Shown here piece by piece: positions 1 to 6,393 of a stretch of 44,289 nt of DNA. Every line of letters begins with the position of its first letter. Position 1 is the first letter of the stretch. The notes below the pieces were generated by a model that searched no databases, was not told the origin of the DNA, and saw only the letters and a program-made list of their open reading frames with translations. This DNA is from Parcubacteria group bacterium Gr01-1014_17 (GTDB taxonomy: Bacteria; Patescibacteriota; Minisyncoccia; Phycocordibacterales; UBA10002). The DNA lies in NCBI GenBank assembly GCA_007376285.1, contig VMFZ01000003.1, forward strand, positions 1 through 44,289, written 5' to 3'. Both the position numbers and the translations under genes were made by a program.

Positions 1-327
1 TGCGACATCCTTCTCGGTTTTTCCGAGGAAGTGCTTTTGAAAGTCGCCCCAGAGGTAGCACTTCACTCCGTCCACCGTTCCCCCGTGTTTGAAGTGGTCG
101 GCGGCGACAAACTTGTTCACGCCTGGAACGGTGACCGAGGTCACGAATTCCAGTAGTTTGGGTGTGCCAATGTTCGTCCGATTCTTTACCGCATCCACAA
201 AAATCGCGATTGCATTCTTTGTATCGGCGATAACCCACTGCGCGTCTTCGGTTGACAGAGCTGAAAAACAGCTCTGGTGCTCGACAAGTAATCCCGCGAG
301 CTTAGGAATCTGTTGTTCGGTTGCCAT
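1..327 (-). CDS. Orphan hypothetical protein, truncated by window edge
   Basis: The frame opens with ATG at 327 (MATEQQIPKLAGLL...) and stays open for 109 codons to the window edge, so the C-terminus is missing. I recognise no family. The visible part is soluble-looking, with no signal peptide or membrane segment. It is read from a canonical promoter at 474-503 through a leader of about 140 nt that contains a 14-bp stem-loop. The same arrangement of strong promoter plus structured leader precedes the orphan genes at 15801-16211 and 21600-22391. A coding region is well supported; the function is unknown. Confidence 0.7.
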   Translation of the reverse strand, partial: MATEQQIPKLAGLLVEHQSCFSALSTEDAQWVIADTKNAIAIFVDAVKNRTNIGTPKLLEFVTSVTVPGVNKFVAADHFKHGGTVDGVKCYLWGDFQKHFLGKTEKDVA

Positions 328-387
328 AGATAGGTCGTTCCGTTTTTACATGTTTTCCGACATGCTGTATTGGCTGGTCTCAGACTT

Positions 388-438
388 CGCCACAGCGTTT
401 TATCTACACTGTATCAGTGTGAACAAAACGCTATGGCG
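388..438 (-). promoter_or_regulatory. Stem-loop in the 5' leader of the 1-327 gene
   Basis: Arms 388-401 and 425-438 pair over 14 bp with one G-U pair. An inner 6-bp stem (406-411 with 415-420) closes a 3-nt loop. No T-run follows on either strand, so it does not look like a terminator. It lies between the promoter and the start codon, which suggests an RNA leader element. Two smaller hairpins occur in the same leader. Confidence 0.55.
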
Positions 439-473
439 AACCTTGCTCTTTCAAGGTGCGTTGAACTGGATGT

Positions 474-503
474 AGTGTAGCACAAACGGTGCTTTTTTGT
501 CAA
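474..503 (-). promoter_or_regulatory. Sigma70-type promoter of the 1-327 gene
   Basis: On the minus strand TTGACA (498-503) is followed after 18 bp by TACACT (474-479). Transcription would start near 467, giving a leader of about 140 nt. Confidence 0.65.
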
Positions 504-540
504 GTGGTGTGGGAAAAGATGGCTCTTTTGAGGCGCAGAA

Positions 541-579
541 AGGCACCAGATGTTTGCCGCCTATCAACATCTGGTGCCT
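541..579. repeat. Palindromic hairpin, family D copy 1, overlapping the folD 3' end
   Basis: Arms 541-554 and 566-579 form a perfect 14-bp stem (core CACCAGATGTT / AACATCTGGTG) with an 11-nt loop. The folD stop codon lies in the loop, so the last folD codons are encoded by the repeat. The same stem sequence recurs at 22438-22503 with a different loop. Confidence 0.8.
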
Positions 580-1448
580 CTAGAGGTGAAGGCATCGCGC
601 AAATTCTCAAACAAACACGCAACAGTCATAGGACCTACGCCGCCGGGGACGGGCGAGATTGCGGCGACCATATTTTTTACCTCATCAAAATCCACATCGC
701 CGATTAATTTTGTGCGTGGCATCTCTTCTTGAAGCACTTCGCCAGTTTCCATACGGTTGATTCCGACATCTACCACAACTTGTGTTTTATCGCCTCTAAA
801 ATATTCCAATCCGATAAACTTCGGCTTCCCGATTGCAACTATCACAATATCGCTTGCACGGGAAATTTTTTGCGCGGAGCGCGGAGGCGTTTTGCTGTGA
901 ATAACGGACACACGAGCACCTTTTGCAGAGAGGAGCTGTGCAATCGGACCGCCGGCAATGAGAGACCGCCCGAACACGGCAACTTTTTTTCCTGTAACTG
1001 AAATGTCGTAATGTGAAAGAAGTTCGTATACTCCACGCGCAGTCGCAGGCACGAACCCGCTCGCGTCGGAAAGTCCGTCCACATCCTTCTCATACGGCAC
1101 AAAATCAAGTATGTGTTCGCGCGAAAGGTGCGGCGGCAAAGGCAACTGCACAATGACTCCAAAAACAGACGGGTTCGCGGCGAGCGCGTGTATGCAATCC
1201 GTCACATCTTTCTCGTTCACACCGAGCGGCAACTTCTCATGAATCACGCGCGCGCCGACGAACGCGCCGAACAGCGCTTTTTGCTTGATGTATGCGCCGG
1301 ACGCAAGGTCGTCGCCTACTTGCACAATGGCGAGCACGGGCGGATGCGCAAGCGCGGCGAACTCTTTTTTGAGTCGCTTTTGTATTTCATCACGCACCAC
1401 GCGCCCGTCTAATATAACTGGTAATTTTTTCACCGCTCTATTCTGCAT
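564..1448 (-). CDS. folD: FolD, methylene-THF dehydrogenase/cyclohydrolase
   Basis: FolD is the cytosolic bifunctional enzyme that interconverts 5,10-methylene- and 10-formyl-tetrahydrofolate. The 294-residue product has the catalytic YxxxK stretch (GDDLASGAYIKQK), the substrate-site strings VQLPLPP and KDVDGL, the nucleotide-binding GRSLIAGGP and the C-terminal PVPGGVGPMT signature. I place the start at the ATG preceded by AGGTG; an in-frame GTG lies one codon upstream. The C-terminus (TSRGTRC) is unusual because hairpin repeat D1 encodes it, so the native tail was probably replaced or extended. The family assignment is secure. Confidence 0.95.
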   Translation of the reverse strand: MQNRAVKKLPVILDGRVVRDEIQKRLKKEFAALAHPPVLAIVQVGDDLASGAYIKQKALFGAFVGARVIHEKLPLGVNEKDVTDCIHALAANPSVFGVIVQLPLPPHLSREHILDFVPYEKDVDGLSDASGFVPATARGVYELLSHYDISVTGKKVAVFGRSLIAGGPIAQLLSAKGARVSVIHSKTPPRSAQKISRASDIVIVAIGKPKFIGLEYFRGDKTQVVVDVGINRMETGEVLQEEMPRTKLIGDVDFDEVKNMVAAISPVPGGVGPMTVACLFENLRDAFTSRGTRC

Positions 1449-1490
1449 CACCTACAGCCAAAGTAAAGAGGCGAAAAAGTTCCGCCCCTT

Positions 1491-1646
1491 TTAATCATGT
1501 GCACGAATCGGCACATTTCCACCCCTGCGACGCACCCACCGTTTGCATTCTGTGAGCGCAAGCTCATGAAATGCCCGATGGACTTGTGTTTCAGTAATCG
1601 CAATCACCCGTTTCCGTTTCCAGTGCGCATCTTTTTTTCTTTTCAT
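1491..1646 (-). CDS. Small basic hypothetical protein (51 aa)
   Basis: The ATG at 1646 is preceded by a strong GGAGG Shine-Dalgarno at proper spacing, and the frame runs 51 codons to TAA. The peptide is rich in Lys and Arg (it starts MKRKKDAHWKRKRV and has WVRRRGG near the end), which suggests nucleic-acid or ribosome association, though this is only inference from composition. It lies 42 nt upstream of folD on the same strand. I recognise no family. Confidence 0.6.
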   Translation of the reverse strand: MKRKKDAHWKRKRVIAITETQVHRAFHELALTECKRWVRRRGGNVPIRAHD

Positions 1647-1705
1647 TTTAGACCTCCGTATTCAATCCTATGTCTATTATATCACTACATCGAGTAACAA
1701 CAATT

Positions 1706-1783
1706 TGGGGGTGCCTATCCGGTGTCGATCCGGAACTTAGGGTTCCACAAACCCTCGTGCAGAGCCGCTACACTATAGGCACC
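1706..1783 (-). tRNA. tRNA-His (GTG)
   Basis: Acceptor arms GGTGCCT and AGGCACC pair. The anticodon loop TTGTGGA sits on an AGGGT/ACCCT stem and gives anticodon GTG. A CCA appears to be encoded. Whether the first G acts as the G-1 typical of tRNA-His, or is added later, is ambiguous from the run of C at the 3' end. Confidence 0.9.
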
Positions 1784-1809
1784 ATAAAATTAAAATACCA
1801 CATTTCTTT

Positions 1810-2073
1810 TCACGAACCAAATAATTCGTGGTGCGTGCCAATTTTCGAGAATACAACAAAGTCGTCTGCTTCATGTTTATAGAGTGCGCGTAAATCTCCT
1901 CCAACATTGATACTCCAAAAACCATCATACTTCCCATGAAGCGGGTGATTATGGAGCAGTGGATGAAATGGCTGTCTCAAAAACAATTCACGACGAATCT
2001 TAAATCGCGTTTTTTCACCCGCACGAAGCTTGGCGTATTTTTTATCAAAGACGGGGTGAGTCCGAAATCTCAT
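1810..2073 (-). CDS. RelE/YafQ-like toxin of a type II toxin-antitoxin pair
   Basis: This 87-residue basic protein resembles the RelE/ParE superfamily: a HPVFDKKYAKL start, a central HPLHGKYDGFWSINVGGDLRALY strand region and a C-terminal FSKIGTHHELFG. Such toxins cleave mRNA on the ribosome. Its ATG overlaps the stop of the upstream antitoxin gene (ATGA), the usual coupled arrangement. HPLHGK...DLRALY is typical of the YafQ/RelE branch. Activity cannot be judged from sequence. Confidence 0.8.
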   Translation of the reverse strand: MRFRTHPVFDKKYAKLRAGEKTRFKIRRELFLRQPFHPLLHNHPLHGKYDGFWSINVGGDLRALYKHEADDFVVFSKIGTHHELFGS

Positions 2074-2348
2074 AGAGCATCGAGATATCTATCCATCTCC
2101 TCTCCAGAATGAAAGACAGGGGAAAGATTCCGTCCCGCTTTTATGTCAGCGTCAATCCTTCCAAGTTGCCGTTCTAATTTCTTGCTCATTTTCTCCGGCG
2201 CGGCAAAGGTAACTGTTCGCTCCAATGCGAAACGCCGCAGATTTTCATTCACGATAAGCGAAAGAGGCAAGCCCAATTCGCGCGCGGCGCGCTGGGCGGC
2301 TTTTTTCACTTTCGGCTCCACTTTAACGCTCAACAACATTTTTGTCAT
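2070..2348 (-). CDS. RelB/DinJ-like antitoxin
   Basis: The 92-residue product starts MTKMLLSVKVEPKVKKAAQRAA, a short beta strand and helix as in ribbon-helix-helix antitoxins, and its C-terminal half would bind the toxin encoded directly downstream. I chose the ATG at 2348 because a canonical promoter (TTGACG at 2380-2385, 17 bp, TATACT at 2357-2362) ends 8 nt before it. Frame extension further upstream would run into the promoter. The mRNA is therefore almost leaderless. The pair is probably autoregulated, although no clear operator palindrome is visible. Confidence 0.75.
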   Translation of the reverse strand: MTKMLLSVKVEPKVKKAAQRAARELGLPLSLIVNENLRRFALERTVTFAAPEKMSKKLERQLGRIDADIKAGRNLSPVFHSGEEMDRYLDAL

Positions 2349-2356
2349 ATAGCCAA

Positions 2357-2385
2357 AGTATAGACGATAGCAATACACTCGTCAA
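2357..2385 (-). promoter_or_regulatory. Promoter of the relBE-like pair
   Basis: TTGACG (2380-2385), 17-bp spacer, TATACT (2357-2362). The -10 box is 8 nt from the antitoxin ATG, which decides that start. Confidence 0.7.
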
Positions 2386-2393
2386 TGGAGTGT

Positions 2394-2978
2394 TTACCGG
2401 TAACTCGGAGCCGCTTCGGGTACGCCGGCGCCGTGGTTTAAGAAACGCACCAGAGCGTACAAGAGCGATGAGAGCCGGTTTAAGTACGCAAGCGTGCCTT
2501 CTGAAAGCATCGCTTCCCTCTTTTCTGTGGCGGCGACCACGGCGCGCTCCGCGCGCCGCGCAATCGTGCGCCCGATGTCCAGAAAAGCTGCGAGCTCGCG
2601 CGCCGCGCTCCATCTGCCCTTCGGCGCGCCGCCTCCGATAAAAAACGATTTTACTGGCGGAAGCTTTTTTTCAGCCGCATCTATAATCGCTTCAAGCGCT
2701 TTCACTTTTTCACTGACGATGCGTTTATCCGCGCCAGCAAGCTCTGCTTGCGCGATAAAAAGATTTTCCTGTACGCCGTGGAAAAGCTCGGCGAGCGGCT
2801 TTCCGCCCACTTCAAGCGGAAGCTGGAGCGCGCGCACTTTTATCAAACCCAAAAACGAATTGAGTTCATCCAAGGCACCGAGCGCTTCGGTTGTGCACGA
2901 ACTCTTTGAAATGCGTACCCCGGGCTTCTGCCGAAGCGTTTTCGTGGAGCCGCTGTCTCCTTTGCGCGTGTACCACAT
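2394..2978 (-). CDS. pduO: Cob(I)alamin adenosyltransferase, PduO type
   Basis: PduO-type enzymes transfer the 5'-deoxyadenosyl group of ATP to cob(I)alamin to make coenzyme B12. The 194-residue protein has the N-terminal ATP-binding TRKGDSGST, the LGALDELNSFLG helix, RTIARRAERAVV and YLNRLSSLLYALVRFLN, the family signatures in the expected order and at the expected length. It starts 2 nt after the EF-like gene stops, so the two are probably co-transcribed. No B12-dependent enzyme is visible in the window, so its client is unknown. The name rests on family motifs; the role in this organism is inferred. Confidence 0.85.
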   Translation of the reverse strand: MWYTRKGDSGSTKTLRQKPGVRISKSSCTTEALGALDELNSFLGLIKVRALQLPLEVGGKPLAELFHGVQENLFIAQAELAGADKRIVSEKVKALEAIIDAAEKKLPPVKSFFIGGGAPKGRWSAARELAAFLDIGRTIARRAERAVVAATEKREAMLSEGTLAYLNRLSSLLYALVRFLNHGAGVPEAAPSYR

Positions 2979-2980
2979 GC

Positions 2981-3235
2981 TTACGCCTTGTACACGAGAG
3001 AGCTGTCTTTTGCCTCCTGAGAGAGTTGGATGGCGATTTCCTGCCCTTTCTTTCCGGAGGTAACCGGCTCGTGGTCAAGCTGCATAGACGACACGGTATC
3101 TTCAAACTCCTTCTCTCCGTGACGCACTTTTACCTTATCACCGACCTTGAGCCCGCCCGCGAGCTTAACCACCGCGACATTGATTTTGCCGTACCAATGC
3201 ACGACCTTCCCTATTTCTTTTTCTTTTGTTGCCAT
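2981..3235 (-). CDS. EF-Tu domain-II-like small protein
   Basis: This 84-residue protein resembles an isolated translation-factor beta-barrel (domain 2 of EF-Tu-type GTPases): IGKVVHWYGKINVAVVKL, then GGLKVGDKVKV and a C-terminal GQEIAIQL. It has no GTPase domain, so it cannot be a full elongation factor. Free-standing proteins of this kind are common in Patescibacteria and are usually annotated as elongation-factor-like. A TATAAT box lies about 45 nt upstream (3280-3285). It is probably the first gene of the unit with pduO. Function unknown. Confidence 0.75.
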   Translation of the reverse strand: MATKEKEIGKVVHWYGKINVAVVKLAGGLKVGDKVKVRHGEKEFEDTVSSMQLDHEPVTSGKKGQEIAIQLSQEAKDSSLVYKA

Positions 3236-3445
3236 AAAAATTAAGAAAATTAGAACTACTAAATCGACTCCTTTTTGCTATTATACCGCAAAATGCGCGG
3301 GAGAGGAATCTTGAATCTTACAGATTCGGTACACCTTTCGTATCGTACTCGCTTCGCTCCGTGCGATTAACTCAAGGTCTGCTCGTCCTCACACGAGCAA
3401 CGCGGGTTGCTCGTTTCCCGCGCATTTCTGCGCTTCGCTACAAAA
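3236..3445. other. Noncoding stretch with a partial copy of the tRNA-Leu 3' end
   Basis: No gene is convincing here. Positions 3291-3309 repeat the 19 bp at 3442-3460 that span the tRNA-Leu 3' end, a direct repeat about 150 bp apart. A GCGCGGG also faces CCCGCGCA across the interval, as in a tRNA acceptor stem, but no acceptable D or T arm forms. The interval holds small hairpins (for example GAATCT/AGATTC). Confidence 0.5.
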
Positions 3446-3526
3446 TGCGCGGGAGAGGATTCGAACCTCCACGCCTTTCGGCACACGCACCTCAAGCGTG
3501 CTTGGCTACCATTACAACACCCGCGC
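3446..3526 (-). tRNA. tRNA-Leu (GAG)
   Basis: Acceptor GCGCGGG/CCCGCGC with discriminator A. Anticodon stem CACGC/GCGTG has loop TTGAGGT, giving GAG. A long variable arm (GTGCCGAAAGGCGT region) and GGTTCGAATCC T-loop are present. CCA is not encoded. It lies 23 bp beyond the end of the homing endonuclease gene. Confidence 0.92.
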
Positions 3527-3549
3527 GACTCTGTCAAATTGACCGCCGT

Positions 3550-4218
3550 CTACAGTGACTTCCCCACTATAACCAACATTTTCTCAATTTTCAACCGCTT
3601 CCTTGAAAGGCACATGACATTTGGTTTCGGGTACATTTTTTTTAGAACCCTCAAGCTTTCCGCTTTGGCGTACTTTAACTGAAATGTAGAACCTCTCCCA
3701 TCTTTGGTAATATGTCCTACGCTCCCCGTCTTCTTTTCAATCTTTACGCGCAACCAATCTATAAACGCTTTACTCGCTGAAGCAAATCCGAGATAAAACA
3801 TAAAACTTGATTTCCACCTTTTATCCCAATAAGAATAGGTAGATCCATCACCATCAAAAACGCCGCGCAAAAAACTGAAAAAATATTTATCTGGAATATT
3901 CAGCGGACCCAGTGTTTTTGATTTTCTTTTATGCAAACCGATCTTTTCCAAAAACGCGTAGAAAAACAAATCGCCAAACTGGACGACATAATATTTCTTT
4001 TCCTTACTCATTCCATTTCCTTTTCTTCCGATGTTATAGGCGATACCTAATGCTTTCTGAAAATTCTGGACTTGCTCTAAGTCCTTTGAGGTCAAATTCA
4101 AATGCCTTCCATCAGGAGAAAGATTTCCGTCTGTCGCCAACAATCCTATTGCGTACGCAAAATCCTGTGACCATTTGATAATGACCTTATGTCTTGGTTT
4201 TGGTCCTGGCTTTCCCAT
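3550..4218 (-). CDS. LAGLIDADG homing endonuclease
   Basis: The 222-residue protein carries two LAGLIDADG helices, YAIGLLATDGNLS near residues 22-34 and FLRGVFDGDGS in the middle; each supplies one metal-binding acid (D in TDG and DGDG). A single-chain, two-motif enzyme recognises a long asymmetric site and promotes its own spread. No host protein or intein splice junction is fused to it, so it is free-standing. It sits between a tRNA-Leu-like fragment (4236-4260) upstream and the complete tRNA-Leu(GAG) downstream, all on one strand. A tRNA-Leu gene is therefore the likely target or former host site. Confidence 0.88.
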   Translation of the reverse strand: MGKPGPKPRHKVIIKWSQDFAYAIGLLATDGNLSPDGRHLNLTSKDLEQVQNFQKALGIAYNIGRKGNGMSKEKKYYVVQFGDLFFYAFLEKIGLHKRKSKTLGPLNIPDKYFFSFLRGVFDGDGSTYSYWDKRWKSSFMFYLGFASASKAFIDWLRVKIEKKTGSVGHITKDGRGSTFQLKYAKAESLRVLKKMYPKPNVMCLSRKRLKIEKMLVIVGKSL

Positions 4219-4235
4219 ATATCCATCTTACCATG

Positions 4236-4260
4236 CTCAAGCGTATAGCGTCTACCAGTT
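4236..4260 (-). other. tRNA-Leu 5'-half-like fragment upstream of the homing endonuclease
   Basis: The minus strand reads AACTGGTAGACGC, the hallmark D-loop string of tRNA-Leu, then CGCTTGAG, identical to the anticodon arm of the tRNA-Leu(GAG) downstream. It stops right after the anticodon, 17 nt before the endonuclease ATG. It is too short to be a tRNA. Confidence 0.5.
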
Positions 4261-4274
4261 GTGGACAACTTAAA

Positions 4275-4290
4275 CCCCGCAAAAGCGGGG
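4275..4290 (-). terminator. Hairpin after rplS
   Basis: CCCCGC/GCGGGG with an AAAA loop lies 8 nt past the rplS stop. The following T-run on the minus strand is weak (TTTAAGTT). Confidence 0.5.
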
Positions 4291-4297
4291 TGAGTTT

Positions 4298-4741
4298 TTA
4301 TGATTTCTTTTCTTCAGGAGCAGGAGTTTCTGCAACCGGAGCCGCTTCCGTCTTGATTTGTTTTTGTTCTACTCGCTCGTGGCGCATCGCGCGGCGGATT
4401 TCTTTCGCCGCCTTGCGGCGGATGTGGTAAAGCTTCGCGCGACGCACTTTCGCGCGCTTCAATACTTCAATCTTTTCAATCGTCGGCGCATATAGCGGGA
4501 AAATGCGTTCCACGCCAATACCACCAATCACGCGCCGCACGGTAAAGGTGCTCCCCGCCTCGCGGCCGTGCTTGCGCGCCAACACCAAACCTTCAAACGC
4601 CTGCAAGCGTTTTTTTTCCTTCACCTTGTCCTTCTCCATCACGCGCTCGGTGATTTTCTGCGTCACGCGCACAGTGTCGCCTGCACGCAAATCAAGCGCC
4701 TTGCGCTCCTCCATATTTACGGATGAAATAGTGATTGGCAT
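4298..4741 (-). CDS. rplS: 50S ribosomal protein L19
   Basis: L19 lies at the 30S-50S interface. The 147-residue protein has the family core: [49 protein letters not shown] and [18 protein letters not shown]. It is longer than the usual ~115 residues because of a charged, Ala/Pro-rich C-terminal tail of about 35 residues (ending APEEKKS). A TATGCT box lies 14 nt upstream. It appears to be transcribed alone, between two hairpins. Confidence 0.95.
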   Translation of the reverse strand: MPITISSVNMEERKALDLRAGDTVRVTQKITERVMEKDKVKEKKRLQAFEGLVLARKHGREAGSTFTVRRVIGGIGVERIFPLYAPTIEKIEVLKRAKVRRAKLYHIRRKAAKEIRRAMRHERVEQKQIKTEAAPVAETPAPEEKKS

Positions 4742-4794
4742 AGCAGAAGCAATCTAGCATAAATTGTTTTATGATTCAAGATTCCCAAGATTTA

Positions 4795-4826
4795 ACAAAA
4801 ATGCCACCGTGGATATCCACGGTGGC
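4795..4826 (-). terminator. Rho-independent terminator of the 4841-5545 gene
   Basis: A perfect 24-nt palindrome (GCCACCGTGGAT and its complement, 4803-4826) is followed on the minus strand by ATTTTTGTT. Confidence 0.8.
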
Positions 4827-4840
4827 GGTGTAGGGAGGAT

Positions 4841-5545
4841 TTATCTCAGTGGAACTTTTTTCATCGCGCGGACTGAACGACATGCTTCATAGTAAGTACT
4901 GTGCGCACATCTAAGTCGGATCAGATGATGACCAATTTCACTCACGGGGCTACAACAGTCCGCATATGCAATTCGACCGTCGGAGAGACGGTCTCCCGGA
5001 AACCAAGTTGGCGGGAAGGACTTTGGATCAAGATGTTCCCCTGTGAGAGAGAACTGAAACGAATCAGCGTCGCACCATTCATAGAGACCGCACAAGAGTG
5101 TTCTTCGTGTGATGAATCTCTTTGGGTTTCTTGCTTCCTTATGAGCGGCACAACGATCTGGGTATAGAGAGCGATTTATTAGATAGAGTTCGGAAACTCT
5201 TGGTCCCTTGGCATTTTTGTACCTCATCACATCTACCTGCACCCACACAGACACTCCCATTTTCCTTTTCCACTCAACCGCCATCTTGTTTGTTGCTCCA
5301 GCTGGGCGGAAGACTGGCATAAAATTAGTGCTTGCAAGATCTTTCTCATTAAGAACAAACATATCATGCAAGTCAACTGTTTCCTTTGTAAAGAACTGGT
5401 GAAGCGCTGCGCGGGCTGTGAGCAACGCTGACAGGGTCATATCCATATAAGCCTTTTCTGTTTGAATTTCTGTAAAATAGAACAGTGGTGGTAGAGCAAA
5501 TGTTACATCACCATCAGGTGTCGGTAAAGGACAGAGCTTTTTCAA
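4841..5545 (-). CDS. Hypothetical protein (234 aa)
   Basis: I recognise no family. The frame begins at a TTG (5545) just after GGAGG inside the end of the pseudouridine synthase gene, overlapping it by 32 nt; this suggests translational coupling. In-frame ATGs at codons 34 and 36 are alternatives. The protein is soluble-looking and has several cysteines in its C-terminal half (LLCGLYEWCDAD, ADCCSPV, LRCAHSTYYEAC), which could bind metal or form disulfides. It ends at a strong terminator. Confidence 0.65.
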   Translation of the reverse strand: MKKLCPLPTPDGDVTFALPPLFYFTEIQTEKAYMDMTLSALLTARAALHQFFTKETVDLHDMFVLNEKDLASTNFMPVFRPAGATNKMAVEWKRKMGVSVWVQVDVMRYKNAKGPRVSELYLINRSLYPDRCAAHKEARNPKRFITRRTLLCGLYEWCDADSFQFSLTGEHLDPKSFPPTWFPGDRLSDGRIAYADCCSPVSEIGHHLIRLRCAHSTYYEACRSVRAMKKVPLR

Positions 5546-6287
5546 AATCCTCCGGGTACGGCGCTTCTATTTTTATTTCTTTCCCGTTTGCTTGCCCCGC
5601 GTAGCCTTGGCGAAGTGGGGGAAGCGCGAGCGTGAGCGAGCGCGCGTGGAGCGCGAGGCGCGAAAAACCAAGCGGGCATCCGCGGTTCGGAGCATACAGT
5701 TTATCGCACACGACCGGATAGTTGATGGCTTTCAAATGCACGCGGAGTTGGTGCGTCCGTCCCGTGAGCGGCCGCATCTCTAGAAATGTAAACCAAGGAC
5801 TATCCTGTACACTATCCTTGCTTTCCAAGGACTGTCCTTGGAAACGAGCAAGTACGCGATATTCGGTAACCGCCTCGCGCTCCTTCCCTTTCTTCCCGCG
5901 CGTCGCGGACCATAGCGCTCCTCCTCGCTTGCTCCGTGCAATAGAACGGTCAATGACGCCCTCGTCTTGCTTCATCTTTCCGTACACAAACGCGTGATAT
6001 ATTTTCTCTACCTCTCGTGTTTGGAATTGCTTTTTTAAAAATTCAAATGCTTTCTGTGTTTTTGCAACAACCATCGCACCACTCGTATCGCGGTCTAAAC
6101 GATGCACAAGACCGCTCCGTTCGGCTTCTTTGTTTTCGCCAACGCCTTTAATTTCAGGATGCGTATGTAAAATCCAATCAACTACTGTCGGTTCGTGAGT
6201 TCTGCCGTCTGAATGCACAATCAAACCCGCCGGTTTGTTGATAACAAGCACATCAGTATCTTCATACAAAATTGGAATGGAATTCAT
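5514..6287 (-). CDS. RluA-family 23S rRNA pseudouridine synthase
   Basis: The enzyme isomerises specific uridines in rRNA or tRNA. HRLDRDTSG contains the catalytic Asp, and KPAGLIVH, EKIYHAFV and RPLTGRTHQLRVHL complete the RluA fold. The catalytic domain starts almost at residue 1, so the S4 domain found in RluD and RluC is absent. I start at ATG 6287 (MNSIPILYED); the upstream GTG at 6308 lies inside hairpin repeat G. Near the C-terminus the peptide PLRQGYAGQA interrupts the conserved LALHARSLTL...GKEIKIEAPYPEDF block. It is encoded by a GC-rich repeat (5590-5620). Confidence 0.9.
   Translation of the reverse strand: MNSIPILYEDTDVLVINKPAGLIVHSDGRTHEPTVVDWILHTHPEIKGVGENKEAERSGLVHRLDRDTSGAMVVAKTQKAFEFLKKQFQTREVEKIYHAFVYGKMKQDEGVIDRSIARSKRGGALWSATRGKKGKEREAVTEYRVLARFQGQSLESKDSVQDSPWFTFLEMRPLTGRTHQLRVHLKAINYPVVCDKLYAPNRGCPLGFSRLALHARSLTLALPPLRQGYAGQANGKEIKIEAPYPEDFEKALSFTDT
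5590..5620 (-). repeat. In-frame repeat (family B) inside the rluA-type gene
   Basis: This GC-rich stretch encodes PLRQGYAGQA, extra to the family alignment at a surface loop just before the GKEIKIEAP strand. I know similar GYAGQA-coding repeats from many metagenomic genomes; that is recollection, not a search. Confidence 0.5.
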
Positions 6288-6293
6288 AAGAAA

Positions 6294-6393
6294 AACCGAG
6301 CGAAACACATTTTCAAAATGTCTGGAGCGAGCGGTCGCATTGCAGCGACCCGAGCGTTACCGAGGACTTTTGTAAAATGTGTTTCGCGAGGTT
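6294..6393. repeat. Long hairpin repeat, family G, between uppS and the rluA-type gene
   Basis: Arms 6300-6318 and 6368-6387 (GCGAAACACATTTT...AAAATGTGTTTCGC) pair with a single bulge and extend to AACC/GGTT outside. The 49-nt loop contains its own hairpin GGTCGC/GCGACC (6333-6350). The element fills the whole intergenic space. Confidence 0.75.

Noticed and set aside
89-475. Plus-strand ORF of 128 codons at the left edge
   Set aside because: It overlaps the minus-strand orphan gene, its leader and promoter; composition is not protein-like.
3291-3446. A second, intron-containing tRNA-Leu
   Set aside because: The ends could pair as an acceptor stem, but no proper D-arm, T-loop or anticodon arm forms, so I record only a partial duplication.
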